DNA of 64,000 nucleotides from Paraburkholderia acidicola (GCF_002362315.1 NZ_MTZV01000002.1:434001-498000), one strand, 5' to 3'; counted from the stretch's first letter, positions 19,307 to 30,112 are shown. The notes: generated from the letters alone by a model not told the origin. Numbers and translations are program-made.

Positions 19307-19367
19307 GAGGCTGCTCCTGATCGCTTCGTCTTTCGATAGACGCTGCGATCAGAAACAGCCTCTTTTT
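19307..19367 (+). terminator. Rho-independent terminator after the fsr-type gene
   Basis: A two-part stem: GAGGCTG (19307-19313) pairs with CAGCCTC (19356-19362), and CTGATCGC (19317-19324) pairs with GCGATCAG (19345-19352), with further pairing in the loop. Five T residues follow directly. It separates the MFS gene from prpE. Confidence 0.8.
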
Positions 19368-19494
19368 ACATGGCTCGTCCAGGCAGACAGATCGCCACAC
19401 ATTGCCCGCCCCTCCCGCCTGCTCTATCCTGCCTGAAGAGACCCGCAGAACCCGCTCTGCGCGCCAGCTTCAACCCTATAAGACAGGATCGCCG

Positions 19495-21396
19495 ATGCCC
19501 TCGTACCGCGATTTCCACCGCCGTTCAATCGAAGACCCCGAAGCGTTCTGGCGCGAAGAAGCGAAACGCATCCATTGGGAAACGCCGTTCGATACGGTGC
19601 TCGACCGTTCGAATCCGCCGTTTGCGCGCTGGTTCGTTGGTGGACGGACCAACCTTTGTCATAACGCCGTCGACCGCCATCTCGCCGATCGTCCGCAGCA
19701 GAACGCGCTCATTTACGTATCGACTGAAACCGGCATCGAGCGCCGCTATACGTACACGGAACTGCACGCCGAAATCAACCGGATGGCGGCTGTGATGCGC
19801 TCGCTCGGTGTGAAGCGCGGCGACCGTGTGCTGATCTATCTGCCGATGATCCCCGAAGCCGTTTTCGCCATGCTCGCCTGTGCGCGGCTCGGCGCGATTC
19901 ATTCGGTGGTGTTCGGCGGGTTTGCCGCGCCGAACCTCGCTGCGCGCATTGATGACGCGCAGCCGGTACTGATCGTCACCGCCGATGCCGGCGCGCGCGG
20001 CGGCAAGGTGATCGACTACACGCCGCTCGTCGATGAAGCGCTCGCCCGCGCCACACACAAACCGCCGCACGTGCTGTTGATCGACCGGCAGCTCGCGCCC
20101 GAACGCCTTAACGCCAGTTACCTCATCGACTACGAGCCGCTGCGCGAACAGTTTTTCGATGCGCATGTGCCCTGCGAGTGGCTCGAATCGAATGAACCGT
20201 CGTACGTGCTCTATACGTCGGGTACGACCGGGCGGCCCAAGGGCGTGCAGCGCGATGTCGGCGGTTATGCGGTCGCGCTTGCGGCATCGATGAAATACAT
20301 CTTCGAAGGCCGGCCCGGCGACACGATGTTCACCGCGTCGGATATCGGCTGGGTGGTCGGCCATAGCTACATCATCTACGCGCCGCTGCTCGCGGGGCTC
20401 ACCACGGTGATGTACGAAGGCACGCCGGTGCGTCCTGACGGCGGCGTGTGGTGGCGGCTCGTCGAACATCATCGGATCAACCTGATGTTCACCGCGCCGA
20501 CCGCGATCCGCGTGCTCAAGAAACAGGATCCGGCGCTGCTGAAGCAGTCCGATCTGTCGAGCCTGCGCACGCTCTTTCTGGCTGGCGAACCGCTCGATGA
20601 ACCGACTGCTTCGTGGATTGGCGACGCACTCGGCAAGCCGATCGTCGATAACTACTGGCAGACCGAAACCGGCTGGCCGATGCTCGCGATCCAGCGCGGC
20701 GTCGAAGTCCTGCCACCCAAGCTCGGCTCACCGGGCGTGCCGGTGTATGGCTACGATCTGACGCTGCTCAACGAAGACACGGGCGAGCCCTGCGCGCCCG
20801 GCGAAAAAGGTGTCATCACGCTCGGCTATCCGCTTCCGCCCGGCTGCATGGCAACGGTGTGGCACGACGACGCGCGCTTCATCGATACGTACTGGTCGAG
20901 CGTGCCGAACCAGCACGTGTATTCGACCTTCGACTGGGGTGTGCAGGATGAAGACGGCTACGTGACGATCCTCGGCCGCACCGACGATGTGATCAACATC
21001 GCCGGTCACCGGCTTGGTACGCGTGAAATCGAAGAAGCGCTATCGAGCCACACCGCCGTTGCGGAAGTGGCCGTGGTCGGTGTGGCGGATGCGTTGAAGG
21101 GACAAGTTGCGCTCGCGTTCGTCGTGCTGCGCGACGCCGGCGGTTACGCAACCGACGAGGCACGTCGCACGCTCGAAACCGACCTTGTGAAGACCGTAGA
21201 CCGCCAGCTCGGCGCAATCGCGCGGCCGGCGCGCGTGCACGTCGTGGCGATACTGCCGAAGACCCGCTCGGGCAAGCTATTGCGCCGCGCGATTGCGGCG
21301 CTCGCCGAAGGCCGCGAGCCGGGTGACCTGCCAACCATCGAAGATCCGGCCGCGCTACAGCAGGTGCGCGAGGCGCTCGATACGCAACGCAGTTAG
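19495..21396 (+). CDS. prpE: Propionate--CoA ligase
   Basis: 633 residues of the acyl-adenylate family. The P-loop-like motif YTSGTTGRPKGV is near residue 237 and the NYWQTETGWP motif near 385. The A8 hinge reads LGRTDDVINIAGHRLGTREI near 498, and the C-terminal catalytic lysine is in PKTRSGKLLRRA (about 590). The N-terminus YRDFHRRSIEDPEAFWREEA is characteristic of PrpE rather than Acs. It would activate propionate for the methylcitrate cycle. The ATG at 19495 has AGGA upstream; an earlier in-frame start at 19402 is not used. No other prp genes are adjacent. Confidence 0.85.
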   Translation: MPSYRDFHRRSIEDPEAFWREEAKRIHWETPFDTVLDRSNPPFARWFVGGRTNLCHNAVDRHLADRPQQNALIYVSTETGIERRYTYTELHAEINRMAAVMRSLGVKRGDRVLIYLPMIPEAVFAMLACARLGAIHSVVFGGFAAPNLAARIDDAQPVLIVTADAGARGGKVIDYTPLVDEALARATHKPPHVLLIDRQLAPERLNASYLIDYEPLREQFFDAHVPCEWLESNEPSYVLYTSGTTGRPKGVQRDVGGYAVALAASMKYIFEGRPGDTMFTASDIGWVVGHSYIIYAPLLAGLTTVMYEGTPVRPDGGVWWRLVEHHRINLMFTAPTAIRVLKKQDPALLKQSDLSSLRTLFLAGEPLDEPTASWIGDALGKPIVDNYWQTETGWPMLAIQRGVEVLPPKLGSPGVPVYGYDLTLLNEDTGEPCAPGEKGVITLGYPLPPGCMATVWHDDARFIDTYWSSVPNQHVYSTFDWGVQDEDGYVTILGRTDDVINIAGHRLGTREIEEALSSHTAVAEVAVVGVADALKGQVALAFVVLRDAGGYATDEARRTLETDLVKTVDRQLGAIARPARVHVVAILPKTRSGKLLRRAIAALAEGREPGDLPTIEDPAALQQVREALDTQRS

Positions 21397-21403
21397 CGTA
21401 ACG

Positions 21404-22219
21404 TCAGCCGCGCGTACTCGCGAAGTCCTGCAAAAACCGCTGCAGGATGCCCGTCGAATACGTGCCAGCGATCTCGCTCAGGAAACTTTCGAACGATGCC
21501 GGCGCGTGATCGTCGGCGGTATCGGAGATCGTGCGCACGACTGCGCACGGCACGCCGTACTCGTAGCAGACCTGGGCGATCGCCGCGCCTTCCATTTCGA
21601 CGGCCAGCGCATCGGGTTGCGCAGCGCGCAGCGCCTCGACGGCAGCTGCACTTGCGACGAACTGGTCGCCGCTGATCACGAGACCGCGATGCACACGCGG
21701 CACCTGCGTCCCGAAGCGGGCCGCGAGCGCGGCGCCTTCCTGCGCGACGAAGCGCTCGCATGCCGCGGCGAGCTGTGCGGCAAGCGCGGGATCGGCAGTG
21801 AAGCGCGCGATACCAAGCAACGGCACTTCGAACCGCGGAAACAGCGGCGACGCATCGAGATCGTGCTGCAGCAGCGCATCCGACACGACGATATCGCCGA
21901 TCTTCACCGCGCGCCCGACACCACCCGCAACGCCGGCAAACACGATCGCTTCGACATCGAATGCGTGGATCAGCGCGCTTACAGTCGCTGCCGCCGCAAC
22001 CTTGCCGATGCGCGCCAGCGTCACGACGCAACGCACACCGTGCACGCTGCCGACGTGATACTCGCGCCGCCCATGGGTAACTGTCTGCACGCCGGAGCCC
22101 GCGCGCATCGTTGCGAGCAGATCGCCGAGTTCTTCCGGCAGCGCGGCGAGGATACCCAGCGGTCGCAGCGCACCGGCAGCCTCTTTAGACGAAACCTGCA
22201 ACGTATCAAGCGCGCTCAT
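21404..22219 (-). CDS. mtnN: 5'-methylthioadenosine/S-adenosylhomocysteine nucleosidase
   Basis: 271 residues of the nucleoside phosphorylase fold. LGILAALPEELGDLL sits near residue 21 with the catalytic Glu, IVFAGVAGGVGRAVKIGDIV near 92, SGDQFVAS near 180, and VEMEGAAIAQVCYEY followed by RTISDTAD near the C-terminus, where the last Asp protonates N7. It would hydrolyse MTA and SAH to the thioribose or homocysteine sugar plus adenine. The length exceeds E. coli MtnN by about 40 residues. The start at 22219 overlaps the uvrD stop by 4 bases. Another purine-nucleoside-releasing activity is possible. Confidence 0.8.
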   Translation of the reverse strand: MSALDTLQVSSKEAAGALRPLGILAALPEELGDLLATMRAGSGVQTVTHGRREYHVGSVHGVRCVVTLARIGKVAAAATVSALIHAFDVEAIVFAGVAGGVGRAVKIGDIVVSDALLQHDLDASPLFPRFEVPLLGIARFTADPALAAQLAAACERFVAQEGAALAARFGTQVPRVHRGLVISGDQFVASAAAVEALRAAQPDALAVEMEGAAIAQVCYEYGVPCAVVRTISDTADDHAPASFESFLSEIAGTYSTGILQRFLQDFASTRG

Positions 22220-24567
22220 TCGACCGCCTGCAGTTTCGCGACCGCCAGCGCGAGCCATTTCTCGCCGTGCCGCTTGAACTTCACCTGAGCCCGCGCATCC
22301 GGACCGCCGCCTTCGAGCGCCGTGATCGTGCCTTCACCGAACTTCGTATGGAACACCGGCTGACCGATGCGAAAACCGCTCTCGGCGGCACGCTGTGCGT
22401 TCGCAAAAGCCGGCAGCGGCGCCGTGACCGCCGGGTCCGAATATTCGCTCTGACGATCGGGCCGGGCGAACCAGTCGCGGCCATAGCCCGAGTTGTCGGA
22501 CCGACCGCCCCAACGCGAACCGGCCTCGACCTTCGGCGTGAGCCACTTCAATGTGTCCTGCGGCAGTTCATCGAAAAACCGCGAGCGGATGTTGTAGCGC
22601 GTCTGGCCATGCAGCATCCGGCTCTGCGCAAACGACAGATACAGCCGCTCCTTCGCCCGCGTGATCGCCACATACATCAGACGGCGCTCCTCTTCGAGCC
22701 CATCCGCTTCGATCGCGCTGTTCTCGTGCGGGAACAGCCCTTCTTCAAGGCCGGTGATGAACACCGCCGTGAATTCGAGTCCCTTCGCCGCGTGCACCGT
22801 CATCAGTTGCACAGCGTCCTGGCCCGCCTGCGCCTGGTTGTCGCCGGCTTCGAGCGACGCATGCGAGAGGAAACCGGCCAGCGGTGTCATCGTGTCGGGA
22901 TTCTGCGCGGGGTCGGTCACGTCCACGGCGTCGAGCACCACCACGCTGTCGCCCTGCGCTTCGAGTTCGGGCGCCGCGGTCGCACCGGGGCGCAGCGGAA
23001 TCGAACGAGCGGGCGTATCGAGCCCGTAGCCCGCTTCGCTGACGAACGCTGCCGCCGCATTGACCAGTTCCTGCAAGTTCTCGAGGCGGTCCTGGCCCTC
23101 GCGTTCGTTCTGGTAGAAATCCGCGAGACCGCTTGCGCGCACGACGTACTCGACCGTTTCGGGCAGGCTCATGTGCTGCGTTTCCGCGCGCATCTTCGCG
23201 ATCAGCGTGGCGAACGCGCTGAGGCTCGAACCGGCCTTGCCGGCCACATACACGATCGCCGCCGCCATCGAGCAGTTGTACTGACGCGCGGCATCCGCCG
23301 CCTGTTCGATCGAGCGCGCACCGATGCCGCGCGTCGGGAAATTGACGACGCGGGCGAACGAGGTATCGTCGTTGGGATTGTCGATCAGCCGTAGATACGC
23401 GAGCGCATGCTTGATTTCCTGACGCTCGAAAAAGCGCAAGCCGCCATACACGCGATACGGAATGCCTGCGTTGACGAGCGTGTGCTCGATCGTGCGCGAC
23501 TGCGCATTGCTCCGGTACAGCACCGCGACTTCGCTACGCGCGTGCCCTGTGTTGATCAGCGCACGGATCTCCTCGACGATCCAGCCGGCCTCCTGCGTAT
23601 CGGTGGCGGCTTCGTAGACGCGCACCGGTTCGCCGTGTCCGGCGTCGGTACGCAGGTTCTTGCCCAGGCGCCGTGCGTTGTTCGCAATGAGCTGGTTCGC
23701 CGCATCGAGAATGTGGCCGTGCGAGCGGTAGTTCTGTTCGAGCTTGATCAGGTTGCGAACGTTGAACTCGTTTTCGAAGTCGCGCATATTGCCGACGTTC
23801 GCGCCGCGGAACGCATAGATCGACTGGTCGTCGTCGCCGACCGCGAAGATTGCGTTGTTCTGCCCCGCCAGCATCTTGAGCCACGCGTACTGCAGCTTGT
23901 TGGTGTCCTGGAACTCGTCGACGAGGATGTGCTTAAAGCGCGCCTGATAGTGCGCGCGCAGCGGCGGATTATGCGCAAGCAACTCGTAGCAGCGCAGCAG
24001 CAGCTCGGGAAAATCGACCACACCTTCGCGCTGGCACTGCTGGTCGTAGGCTTCGTACAACTCGACGAATTTGCGGTTGAAGTTGTCGGTGGCGTCGACG
24101 TCTTTCGGTCGCAGCCCCTGCTCCTTCGCGTTGTTGATGAAGTACTGCAGGTTTTTCGGCGGATATTTCTCGTCGTCGATGTTGAGGCCTTTCATCAGGC
24201 GCTTGATCGCCGACAACTGGTCTGCCGTATCGAGAATCTGGAATGTAGACGGCAGCGCGGCGTCGCGATAGTGTGCGCGCAGCATACGGTTGCACAGGCC
24301 GTGGAAGGTGCCGATCCACATGCCGCGCGTGTCGATCGGCAGCAGCGCCGACAGGCGCGACATCATCTCGCGCGCGGCCTTGTTCGTGAACGTGACGGCG
24401 AGGATCGTCATCGGCGAGGCGTAACCCTGCTGGATCAGCCACGCGATCCGGGTAATCAGTACCCGTGTCTTGCCGCTGCCGGCCCCTGCCAGAATGAGGG
24501 CCGGTTCGTTGGGTAACGTGACGGCGGCGTGTTGTTCAGGATTCAGATTGGCGAGCAGATCGGGCAT
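22216..24567 (-). CDS. uvrD: ATP-dependent DNA helicase UvrD/PcrA
   Basis: 783 residues, superfamily 1A helicase. The Q-motif NLNPEQHAAVTLP is at residue 8, Walker A AGAGSGKTRVLITRI at 28, motif II in HILVDEFQDTN near 218, and motif III in VGDDDQSIYAFRGA. Motif IV (KLEQNYRSH), motif V (LMTVHAAKGLEFTAVFITGL) and motif VI (YVAITRAKERLYL) are all present. The C-terminal part carries the tudor-like HTKFGEGTITALEG segment that binds RNA polymerase in PcrA/UvrD. Role: nucleotide-excision and mismatch repair, and removal of proteins from DNA. It is followed by mtnN in the same transcript. Confidence 0.95.
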   Translation of the reverse strand: MPDLLANLNPEQHAAVTLPNEPALILAGAGSGKTRVLITRIAWLIQQGYASPMTILAVTFTNKAAREMMSRLSALLPIDTRGMWIGTFHGLCNRMLRAHYRDAALPSTFQILDTADQLSAIKRLMKGLNIDDEKYPPKNLQYFINNAKEQGLRPKDVDATDNFNRKFVELYEAYDQQCQREGVVDFPELLLRCYELLAHNPPLRAHYQARFKHILVDEFQDTNKLQYAWLKMLAGQNNAIFAVGDDDQSIYAFRGANVGNMRDFENEFNVRNLIKLEQNYRSHGHILDAANQLIANNARRLGKNLRTDAGHGEPVRVYEAATDTQEAGWIVEEIRALINTGHARSEVAVLYRSNAQSRTIEHTLVNAGIPYRVYGGLRFFERQEIKHALAYLRLIDNPNDDTSFARVVNFPTRGIGARSIEQAADAARQYNCSMAAAIVYVAGKAGSSLSAFATLIAKMRAETQHMSLPETVEYVVRASGLADFYQNEREGQDRLENLQELVNAAAAFVSEAGYGLDTPARSIPLRPGATAAPELEAQGDSVVVLDAVDVTDPAQNPDTMTPLAGFLSHASLEAGDNQAQAGQDAVQLMTVHAAKGLEFTAVFITGLEEGLFPHENSAIEADGLEEERRLMYVAITRAKERLYLSFAQSRMLHGQTRYNIRSRFFDELPQDTLKWLTPKVEAGSRWGGRSDNSGYGRDWFARPDRQSEYSDPAVTAPLPAFANAQRAAESGFRIGQPVFHTKFGEGTITALEGGGPDARAQVKFKRHGEKWLALAVAKLQAVE

Positions 24568-24848
24568 GTGAGCAGGGGAAAACGGCAGAGGGCGGCGCAG
24601 TACGGACGCGGTGTGACAGATCGTTCGACATTATATGTCCGGTGTCGCGATCGGCCGAGGGTGTCTACGCATGCCTCTGGATATGCGGCACGATCCCCGC
24701 GCGAACCAGCGGGCGGCACAGGGCAGCGCGTTCAGGAGCCGCCCGGAAAATACCGGCAACCTACAGCGACAGGCCACGTACACCCGCTCATCCCGCCGCC
24801 TCGCACGCCCGACGCACCGCCGACAGCCGGTTTATCCCCCACTCCCTT

Positions 24849-24854
24849 TATAAT
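24849..24854 (+). promoter_or_regulatory. Candidate -10 of valS; 334-bp intergenic region
   Basis: A perfect TATAAT lies 47 bases upstream of the valS start in the 334-bp gap between the divergent uvrD and valS genes. No clear -35 is found at 16-18 bases. Nothing else, such as a T-box or leader peptide, is visible in the gap. Confidence 0.4.
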
Positions 24855-24901
24855 TCAAGGTTCACAGCATCTTTCCACGCATTTTGAGCAGACCGCCACC
24901 C

Positions 24902-27769
24902 ATGAGCGACAGCACGCTTGCCAAGAGTTTCGAGCCCCAGACCATCGAGGCCCAATGGGCACCCGAATGGGAAAAACGCGGCTATGCCGCCCCTGCGTTC
25001 GAGCCGGGCCGCAAGAATTTCTCGATCCAGCTGCCCCCGCCGAACGTCACCGGCACGCTGCATATGGGCCACGCGTTCAATCAGACGATCATGGACGGCC
25101 TGATCCGTTATCACCGGATGCTCGGCGAGAACACGCTGTGGGTGCCTGGCACCGACCACGCGGGGATCGCCACGCAGATCGTGGTGGAGCGGCAGCTCGA
25201 CGGCGCAGGCGTCTCGCGGCACGACCTCGGTCGGGAGAAATTCGTCGAACGCGTGTGGGAATGGAAGCAGCAATCGGGCTCGACGATCACGGGCCAGGTA
25301 CGACGCCTCGGTGCATCGATCGACTGGTCGCGAGAATACTTCACGATGGACGACAAGATGTCGGCCGCCGTGCGCGACGTGTTCGTCAAGCTGTATGAAC
25401 AGGGCCTCATCTATCGCGGCAAGCGGCTCGTGAACTGGGACCCGGTGCTGATGACAGCGGTCTCCGATCTCGAAGTGGCCAGCGAGGAAGAAAACGGCTT
25501 CCTGTGGCACATCCAGTATCCGCTCGCGGACGGCTCCGGCCATCTGACGGTGGCCACCACGCGTCCCGAGACGATGCTCGGCGACGTCGCCGTGATGGTG
25601 CATCCCGAAGACGAACGCTACGCGCATCTGATCGGCCAGCACGTCAAGCTGCCGCTCACCGACCGCGACATTCCGATCATCGCCGACGACTACGTCGACC
25701 GCGAATTCGGTACTGGCGTCGTGAAGGTAACCCCTGCGCACGACTTCAACGACTACCAGGTCGGCCAGCGTCACAAACTGCCGCAGATCGAGATCCTCAC
25801 GCTCGAAGCAAAGATCAACGACAACGCACCGGAACAATACCGCGGCCTCGATCGCTTCGCCGCGCGCAAGCAGGTGGTCGCCGATCTCGAGGCGCTCGGC
25901 CTGCTCGAATCGGTGAAGCCGCACAAGCTGATGGTGCCGCGCGGCGACCGCACCGGCGTCGTGCTCGAACCGCTGCTGACCGACCAGTGGTTCGTCGCGA
26001 TGAGCAAGCCGGCGCCAGAAGGCACGTTCAATCCGGGCAAATCGATTGCCGAAACGGCGCTCGACGTCGTACGCGGCGGCGAAATCCGCTTCGTGCCGGA
26101 GAACTGGTCCACGACGTACTACCAGTGGCTCGAGAACATCCAGGACTGGTGTATTTCACGCCAGCTGTGGTGGGGCCACCAGATTCCCGCGTGGTACGGC
26201 GAGAACGGCGAGATCTTCGTCGCGAAGAACGAGGAAGACGCCCGCGCCCAGGCTGCGGCAAAGGGTTACACCGGTGCGCTACGACGCGACGAAGACGTGC
26301 TCGACACGTGGTTCTCGTCGGCGCTCGTGCCGTTCTCGTCGCTCGGCTGGCCGAACGACACGAAGGAACTGCAGGCGTTCCTGCCTTCGTCAGTGCTCGT
26401 CACCGGCTTCGACATCATCTTCTTCTGGGTCGCGCGCATGGTCATGATGACCACGCACTTCACCGGTAAGGTACCGTTCGACACCGTGTACGTGCACGGC
26501 CTCGTGCGCGATGCCGAAGGCCAGAAGATGTCGAAGAGCAAGGGCAATACGCTCGATCCGATCGATATCGTCGATGGTATCGACATCGAAGCGCTGGTGG
26601 CAAAGCGCACTACCGGCCTGATGAATCCGAAGCAGGCCGCGACGATCGAAAAGAAAACCCGCAAGGAATTCCCCGACGGCATCGCCGCGTTCGGCACGGA
26701 CGCGCTGCGCTTCACGATGGCGTCGATGGCGACACTCGGGCGCAACGTGAACTTCGATCTCGCGCGCTGCGAGGGCTACCGCAACTTCTGCAACAAGCTG
26801 TGGAACGCCACGCGCTTCGTGCTGATGAACTGCGAAGGCCACGACTGCGGTTTCAGCAAACCGGGCGACTGCCAGCCTGGCGACTGCGGCCCCGGCGGCT
26901 ATACGGATTTCTCGCAGGCGGACCGCTGGATCGTGTCGCATCTGCAGCGCACCGAAGCCGATGTCGCGAAGGGCTTTGCCGACTACCGTTTCGACAATGT
27001 GGCAAACGCCATATACAAGTTCGTCTGGGACGAATACTGTGACTGGTATCTCGAACTGGCCAAGGTGCAGATCCAGACCGGTACGCCCGAGCAGCAACGC
27101 GCGACGCGCCGCACGCTGTTGCGCGTGCTCGAAACCGTGCTGCGGCTCGCGCATCCGGTCATTCCGTTCATCACCGAGGCGCTGTGGCAAAAAGTAGCGC
27201 CGCTCGCCGACCGCTATCCCGCGGGCAAGACGGACGGCGAAGCGTCGATCATGGTGCAGCCCTACCCCGTTTCGGAGCCGGCGAAAATCGACACGGTGGC
27301 CGAACAGTGGGTGACGGACCTGAAAGCGACCATCGATGCGTGCCGCAACCTGCGCGGTGAAATGAACCTGTCGCCGGCGGTCAAGGTGCCGCTGCTCGCC
27401 ACCGGCAACGCAGAGCGCCTGCGCGCGTTTGCGCCGTACGTGCAGGCGCTCGCGCGTCTCTCGGAAGTGCAGATCATCGCCGACGAGTCCGCATTCGATA
27501 CCGCCGCCCATGGCGCGCCGTTTGCTATCGTAGGAAGTGACAAGCTTGCGCTGAAGGTCGAGATCGATGTCGCGGCCGAGCGCGAACGGCTGTCGAAGGA
27601 AATCGCGCGACTCGAAGCAGAAGTCGTGAAATGCAATGCGAAACTCCAGAACGAGAGCTTTGTAGCAAGAGCACCAGCCGCGGTCGTCGAACAGGAGCAA
27701 AAAAGGCTGGCAGAATTTCAGACCACTCTCGGCAAGCTGGGCAGCCAGCTCGCTCGTCTGCCGGCTTGA
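24902..27769 (+). CDS. valS: Valyl-tRNA synthetase
   Basis: 955 residues, class I synthetase. The HIGH box is [12 protein letters not shown] near residue 54. The KMSKS loop is [11 protein letters not shown] near 545. The editing CP1 domain (about 190-340) contains [13 protein letters not shown]. The anticodon-binding region follows, and a C-terminal coiled coil (about 885-955, [21 protein letters not shown]) is the ValS tRNA-binding arm. Near residues 646-668 a Cys/Gly/Pro-rich loop repeats PGDC twice. The ATG at 24902 is chosen; an upstream in-frame start at 24884 would add six residues. Confidence 0.97.
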   Translation: MSDSTLAKSFEPQTIEAQWAPEWEKRGYAAPAFEPGRKNFSIQLPPPNVTGTLHMGHAFNQTIMDGLIRYHRMLGENTLWVPGTDHAGIATQIVVERQLDGAGVSRHDLGREKFVERVWEWKQQSGSTITGQVRRLGASIDWSREYFTMDDKMSAAVRDVFVKLYEQGLIYRGKRLVNWDPVLMTAVSDLEVASEEENGFLWHIQYPLADGSGHLTVATTRPETMLGDVAVMVHPEDERYAHLIGQHVKLPLTDRDIPIIADDYVDREFGTGVVKVTPAHDFNDYQVGQRHKLPQIEILTLEAKINDNAPEQYRGLDRFAARKQVVADLEALGLLESVKPHKLMVPRGDRTGVVLEPLLTDQWFVAMSKPAPEGTFNPGKSIAETALDVVRGGEIRFVPENWSTTYYQWLENIQDWCISRQLWWGHQIPAWYGENGEIFVAKNEEDARAQAAAKGYTGALRRDEDVLDTWFSSALVPFSSLGWPNDTKELQAFLPSSVLVTGFDIIFFWVARMVMMTTHFTGKVPFDTVYVHGLVRDAEGQKMSKSKGNTLDPIDIVDGIDIEALVAKRTTGLMNPKQAATIEKKTRKEFPDGIAAFGTDALRFTMASMATLGRNVNFDLARCEGYRNFCNKLWNATRFVLMNCEGHDCGFSKPGDCQPGDCGPGGYTDFSQADRWIVSHLQRTEADVAKGFADYRFDNVANAIYKFVWDEYCDWYLELAKVQIQTGTPEQQRATRRTLLRVLETVLRLAHPVIPFITEALWQKVAPLADRYPAGKTDGEASIMVQPYPVSEPAKIDTVAEQWVTDLKATIDACRNLRGEMNLSPAVKVPLLATGNAERLRAFAPYVQALARLSEVQIIADESAFDTAAHGAPFAIVGSDKLALKVEIDVAAERERLSKEIARLEAEVVKCNAKLQNESFVARAPAAVVEQEQKRLAEFQTTLGKLGSQLARLPA

Positions 27770-27815
27770 AGGCCGCCGGGCGACAGTATCGTAACCAGAG
27801 GATCAGGGTAATCAC

Positions 27816-28697
27816 ATGCTAAAAGTTACAAAAGCAGTCTTCCCGGTAGCAGGTCTCGGCACCCGGTTCCTCCCCGCCACGAAGGCGAGCCCGAAGGAAA
27901 TGCTGCCCATCGTCGACAAGCCGCTGATTCAGTACGCGGTCGAGGAAGCGATGGCGGCTGGCATCACTGAAATGATCTTCGTGACGGGCCGCAGCAAGCG
28001 CGCGATCGAAGATCACTTCGACAAGTCCTACGAGATCGAAGCCGAACTCGAAGCGCGCGGCAAGACCAAGCTGCTTGAGCTGGTGCGCAGCATCAAGCCG
28101 AGCCATGTCGATTGCTTCTATGTGCGCCAGCCGGAAGCGCTCGGCCTCGGGCACGCGGTGCTATGCGCGGAGAAGCTGGTCGGCGACAACCCGTTTGCGG
28201 TGATTCTCGCGGACGACTTGCTGTACGGTACGCCGCCCGTGATGGCGCAGATGATCGACGTGTTCGACCACTATCACAGCTCGGTGATCGGTGTGGAAGA
28301 GATCCCGCCCGCGGAAACGAAGTCGTACGGGATCGTCGATGGCAAGGAGTGGGAAGACTCGATCATCAAGATGTCGGGGATCATCGAAAAGCCGGCGCCC
28401 GAAGTCGCGCCGTCGAATCTCGGCGTGGTCGGCCGCTACGTGCTCAAGCCGCGTATCTTCGAACACATCCGTGCGTTGAAACCGGGTGCGGGTGGTGAAC
28501 TGCAACTGACCGATGCGATCCAGTCACTGCTCGCCGATGAACAGGTGCTCGCGTACAAGTATCACGGCACGCGCTTCGATTGCGGCAGCAAGCTCGGGTA
28601 TCTGAAGGCGACGGTCGAATTCGCGCTGCGGCACCCGGAAGTTGCCGCCGATTTCGAAGCGTATCTGCGCAACCGGCCGGGCGTGCTGGAGGGCTAA
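27816..28697 (+). CDS. galU: UTP--glucose-1-phosphate uridylyltransferase
   Basis: 293 residues, nucleotidyltransferase fold. The UTP-binding loop is [19 protein letters not shown] (residues 9-27), and [10 protein letters not shown] near 130 carries the metal-binding Asp. [20 protein letters not shown] near the C-terminus is typical of GalU. The product, UDP-glucose, feeds LPS core, exopolysaccharide and osmoregulated glucan synthesis. It begins 46 bases after valS, probably in the same transcript, and a strong terminator follows. Confidence 0.95.
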   Translation: MLKVTKAVFPVAGLGTRFLPATKASPKEMLPIVDKPLIQYAVEEAMAAGITEMIFVTGRSKRAIEDHFDKSYEIEAELEARGKTKLLELVRSIKPSHVDCFYVRQPEALGLGHAVLCAEKLVGDNPFAVILADDLLYGTPPVMAQMIDVFDHYHSSVIGVEEIPPAETKSYGIVDGKEWEDSIIKMSGIIEKPAPEVAPSNLGVVGRYVLKPRIFEHIRALKPGAGGELQLTDAIQSLLADEQVLAYKYHGTRFDCGSKLGYLKATVEFALRHPEVAADFEAYLRNRPGVLEG

Positions 28698-28743
28698 CGC
28701 TAACGGGCTCGTTTATCGCTTCAGTCATTTCCGCCTTATCGAT

Positions 28744-28782
28744 ACGGCGCAGCGCATTTCGCGGCTGCGCCGTTTGTCTTTT
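28744..28782 (+). terminator. Rho-independent terminator after galU
   Basis: ACGGCGCAGC (28744-28753) pairs perfectly with GCTGCGCCGT (28764-28773). The inner GC..GC bases extend the stem, and TTGTCTTTT follows. Confidence 0.8.
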
Positions 28783-28819
28783 GTGCACACGCCTTAAGTA
28801 GACGTGCAATGCACACACA

Positions 28820-29380
28820 TTACTCGCGGCCGTCGAGCAGGTCGGCCATGTCATCTGCATGTTCTTCCTCAACGGCGAGAATGTCCTCGAAGATGCGGCG
28901 TGTCGTTGTGTCCTTGTCGCCGAGGTAACGGATGATCTCGCGGTACGAATCGATCGCGATGCGCTCCGCGATCAGATTCTCGCGAATCATGTCGGTGAGG
29001 TTCTTGCCTTCCTTGTATTCGGAATGCGCGCGGGTCTTAAAACCTGCGGGATCGAAATCAGGTTCACCACCCAGTTGCACGATGCGCTCCGCGAGGACGT
29101 CGGCGTGTCCCTGCTCTTCAGCGGCGTGCGCGGCGAATTCCGCGGCGACCGCTTCCGAGTTGATGCCCTTCGCCATGAAGTGATGTCGCTTGTAGCGCAG
29201 CACGCAGACGATCTCCGTCGCAAGCGAATCATTGAGCAGTTTCAGCACGGTGTCGCGATCTGCTCCATACGTCCCGGTCACTGCGCCATCGGACATGTGC
29301 TTGCGCGCCTGGTCGCGCAAGCGCTGCACGTCCACCACGAATGGATCCTTCGATTGTTGTGCATCGGATGATTTCGACAT
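28820..29380 (-). CDS. Ferritin-like (bacterioferritin-family) protein
   Basis: 186 residues with a four-helix ferritin-like fold. Iron-ligand candidates are placed as in bacterioferritins: Glu in SLATEIVCVLRYKRHH (about 54), the E-x-x-H of AAEEQGHADVLAERI (about 90), Glu in AERIAIDSYREIIRYL (about 140), and AVEEEHADDMADLL near the C-terminus. An N-terminal extension of about 30 residues precedes the fold. No haem-ligand methionine can be assigned, so a diiron oxidase or mini-ferritin role is as likely as true storage. It lies beside DUF1328 and entericidin-like genes that suggest a stress-response neighbourhood. Confidence 0.8.
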   Translation of the reverse strand: MSKSSDAQQSKDPFVVDVQRLRDQARKHMSDGAVTGTYGADRDTVLKLLNDSLATEIVCVLRYKRHHFMAKGINSEAVAAEFAAHAAEEQGHADVLAERIVQLGGEPDFDPAGFKTRAHSEYKEGKNLTDMIRENLIAERIAIDSYREIIRYLGDKDTTTRRIFEDILAVEEEHADDMADLLDGRE

Positions 29381-29561
29381 TGACCACTCCTTGAACGGTT
29401 TGCAGAGACTCCGCGCGCACGAACCCGATATGGAGTACGCTCGGACAATCCAGTGAGGGCGCAGGCAGGCGGCCCACGACGCGATTCACCTGTGACTGGA
29501 TGAACCACGCGGGCAGCAATCCCGCGATAACAAGACCATCGGCTGTGCCATGTCGACAACG

Positions 29562-29738
29562 CTAATCGACGATCTTCTTCGTCACGACGAAGCCGAGCAC
29601 GAGGAATACGACGCACAGAATCAGAAACAGCACGAACAGGAACTTCGCGATCACAGCGGCGCCCGCCGCGATGCCGGTAAAACCGAGCAAGCCGGCAATC
29701 ACAGCGATGACGGCAAAGACGAGTGCCCATTTCAGCAT
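29562..29738 (-). CDS. DUF1328 small membrane protein (YtjA-like)
   Basis: 58 residues, almost entirely hydrophobic. Two membrane helices (about 3-22 and 28-52) are separated by [12 protein letters not shown], the DUF1328 signature, and followed by a short basic C-terminus (VTKKIVD). The ATG at 29738 with GGAGG upstream is clearly the start, although the frame is open to 29924. The family is common near stress-induced genes and has no assigned function. Confidence 0.85.
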   Translation of the reverse strand: MLKWALVFAVIAVIAGLLGFTGIAAGAAVIAKFLFVLFLILCVVFLVLGFVVTKKIVD

Positions 29739-30112
29739 GATGTTTTCCTCCGGGACCGTTGGACTGCATGTGTCCATGTAGTTAGCACGCAGCGGGCCTG
29801 GGTTCGGCGCTAGCCTGTCTTCACATGAAACGCAGCCTGTCTTGCCGCACACGGACGTGCAGGCACGGCGATTGCTGGCCGATTTCGATACTGTAAGCAC
29901 CCCGGCGGTGCCATCGGTTGCCATGCAAGGGGCCGAAGTTGACCGAGGCTATATCCACCAGCGTGTGTGCACCTCGGCGACAGCGGAGACCTGCATGACA
30001 TTCGCAGCATCGCCAACAGCATCTGCATCATCGCTTTCTTGACACGCAATCGGACCGGACCGGTCGGCACCATGCCGCCAGCCGGATACTTTTTTCAACG
30101 GGAGAACACACC
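29739..30112. other. 374-bp intergenic region between DUF1328 and entericidin-like genes
   Basis: Divergent promoters are expected here. On the plus strand a perfect TTGACA occurs at 30039-30044 without a recognisable -10 at normal spacing, and GGGAG at 30100 serves the downstream lipoprotein. No RNA gene or convincing coding frame is seen. Confidence 0.4.
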
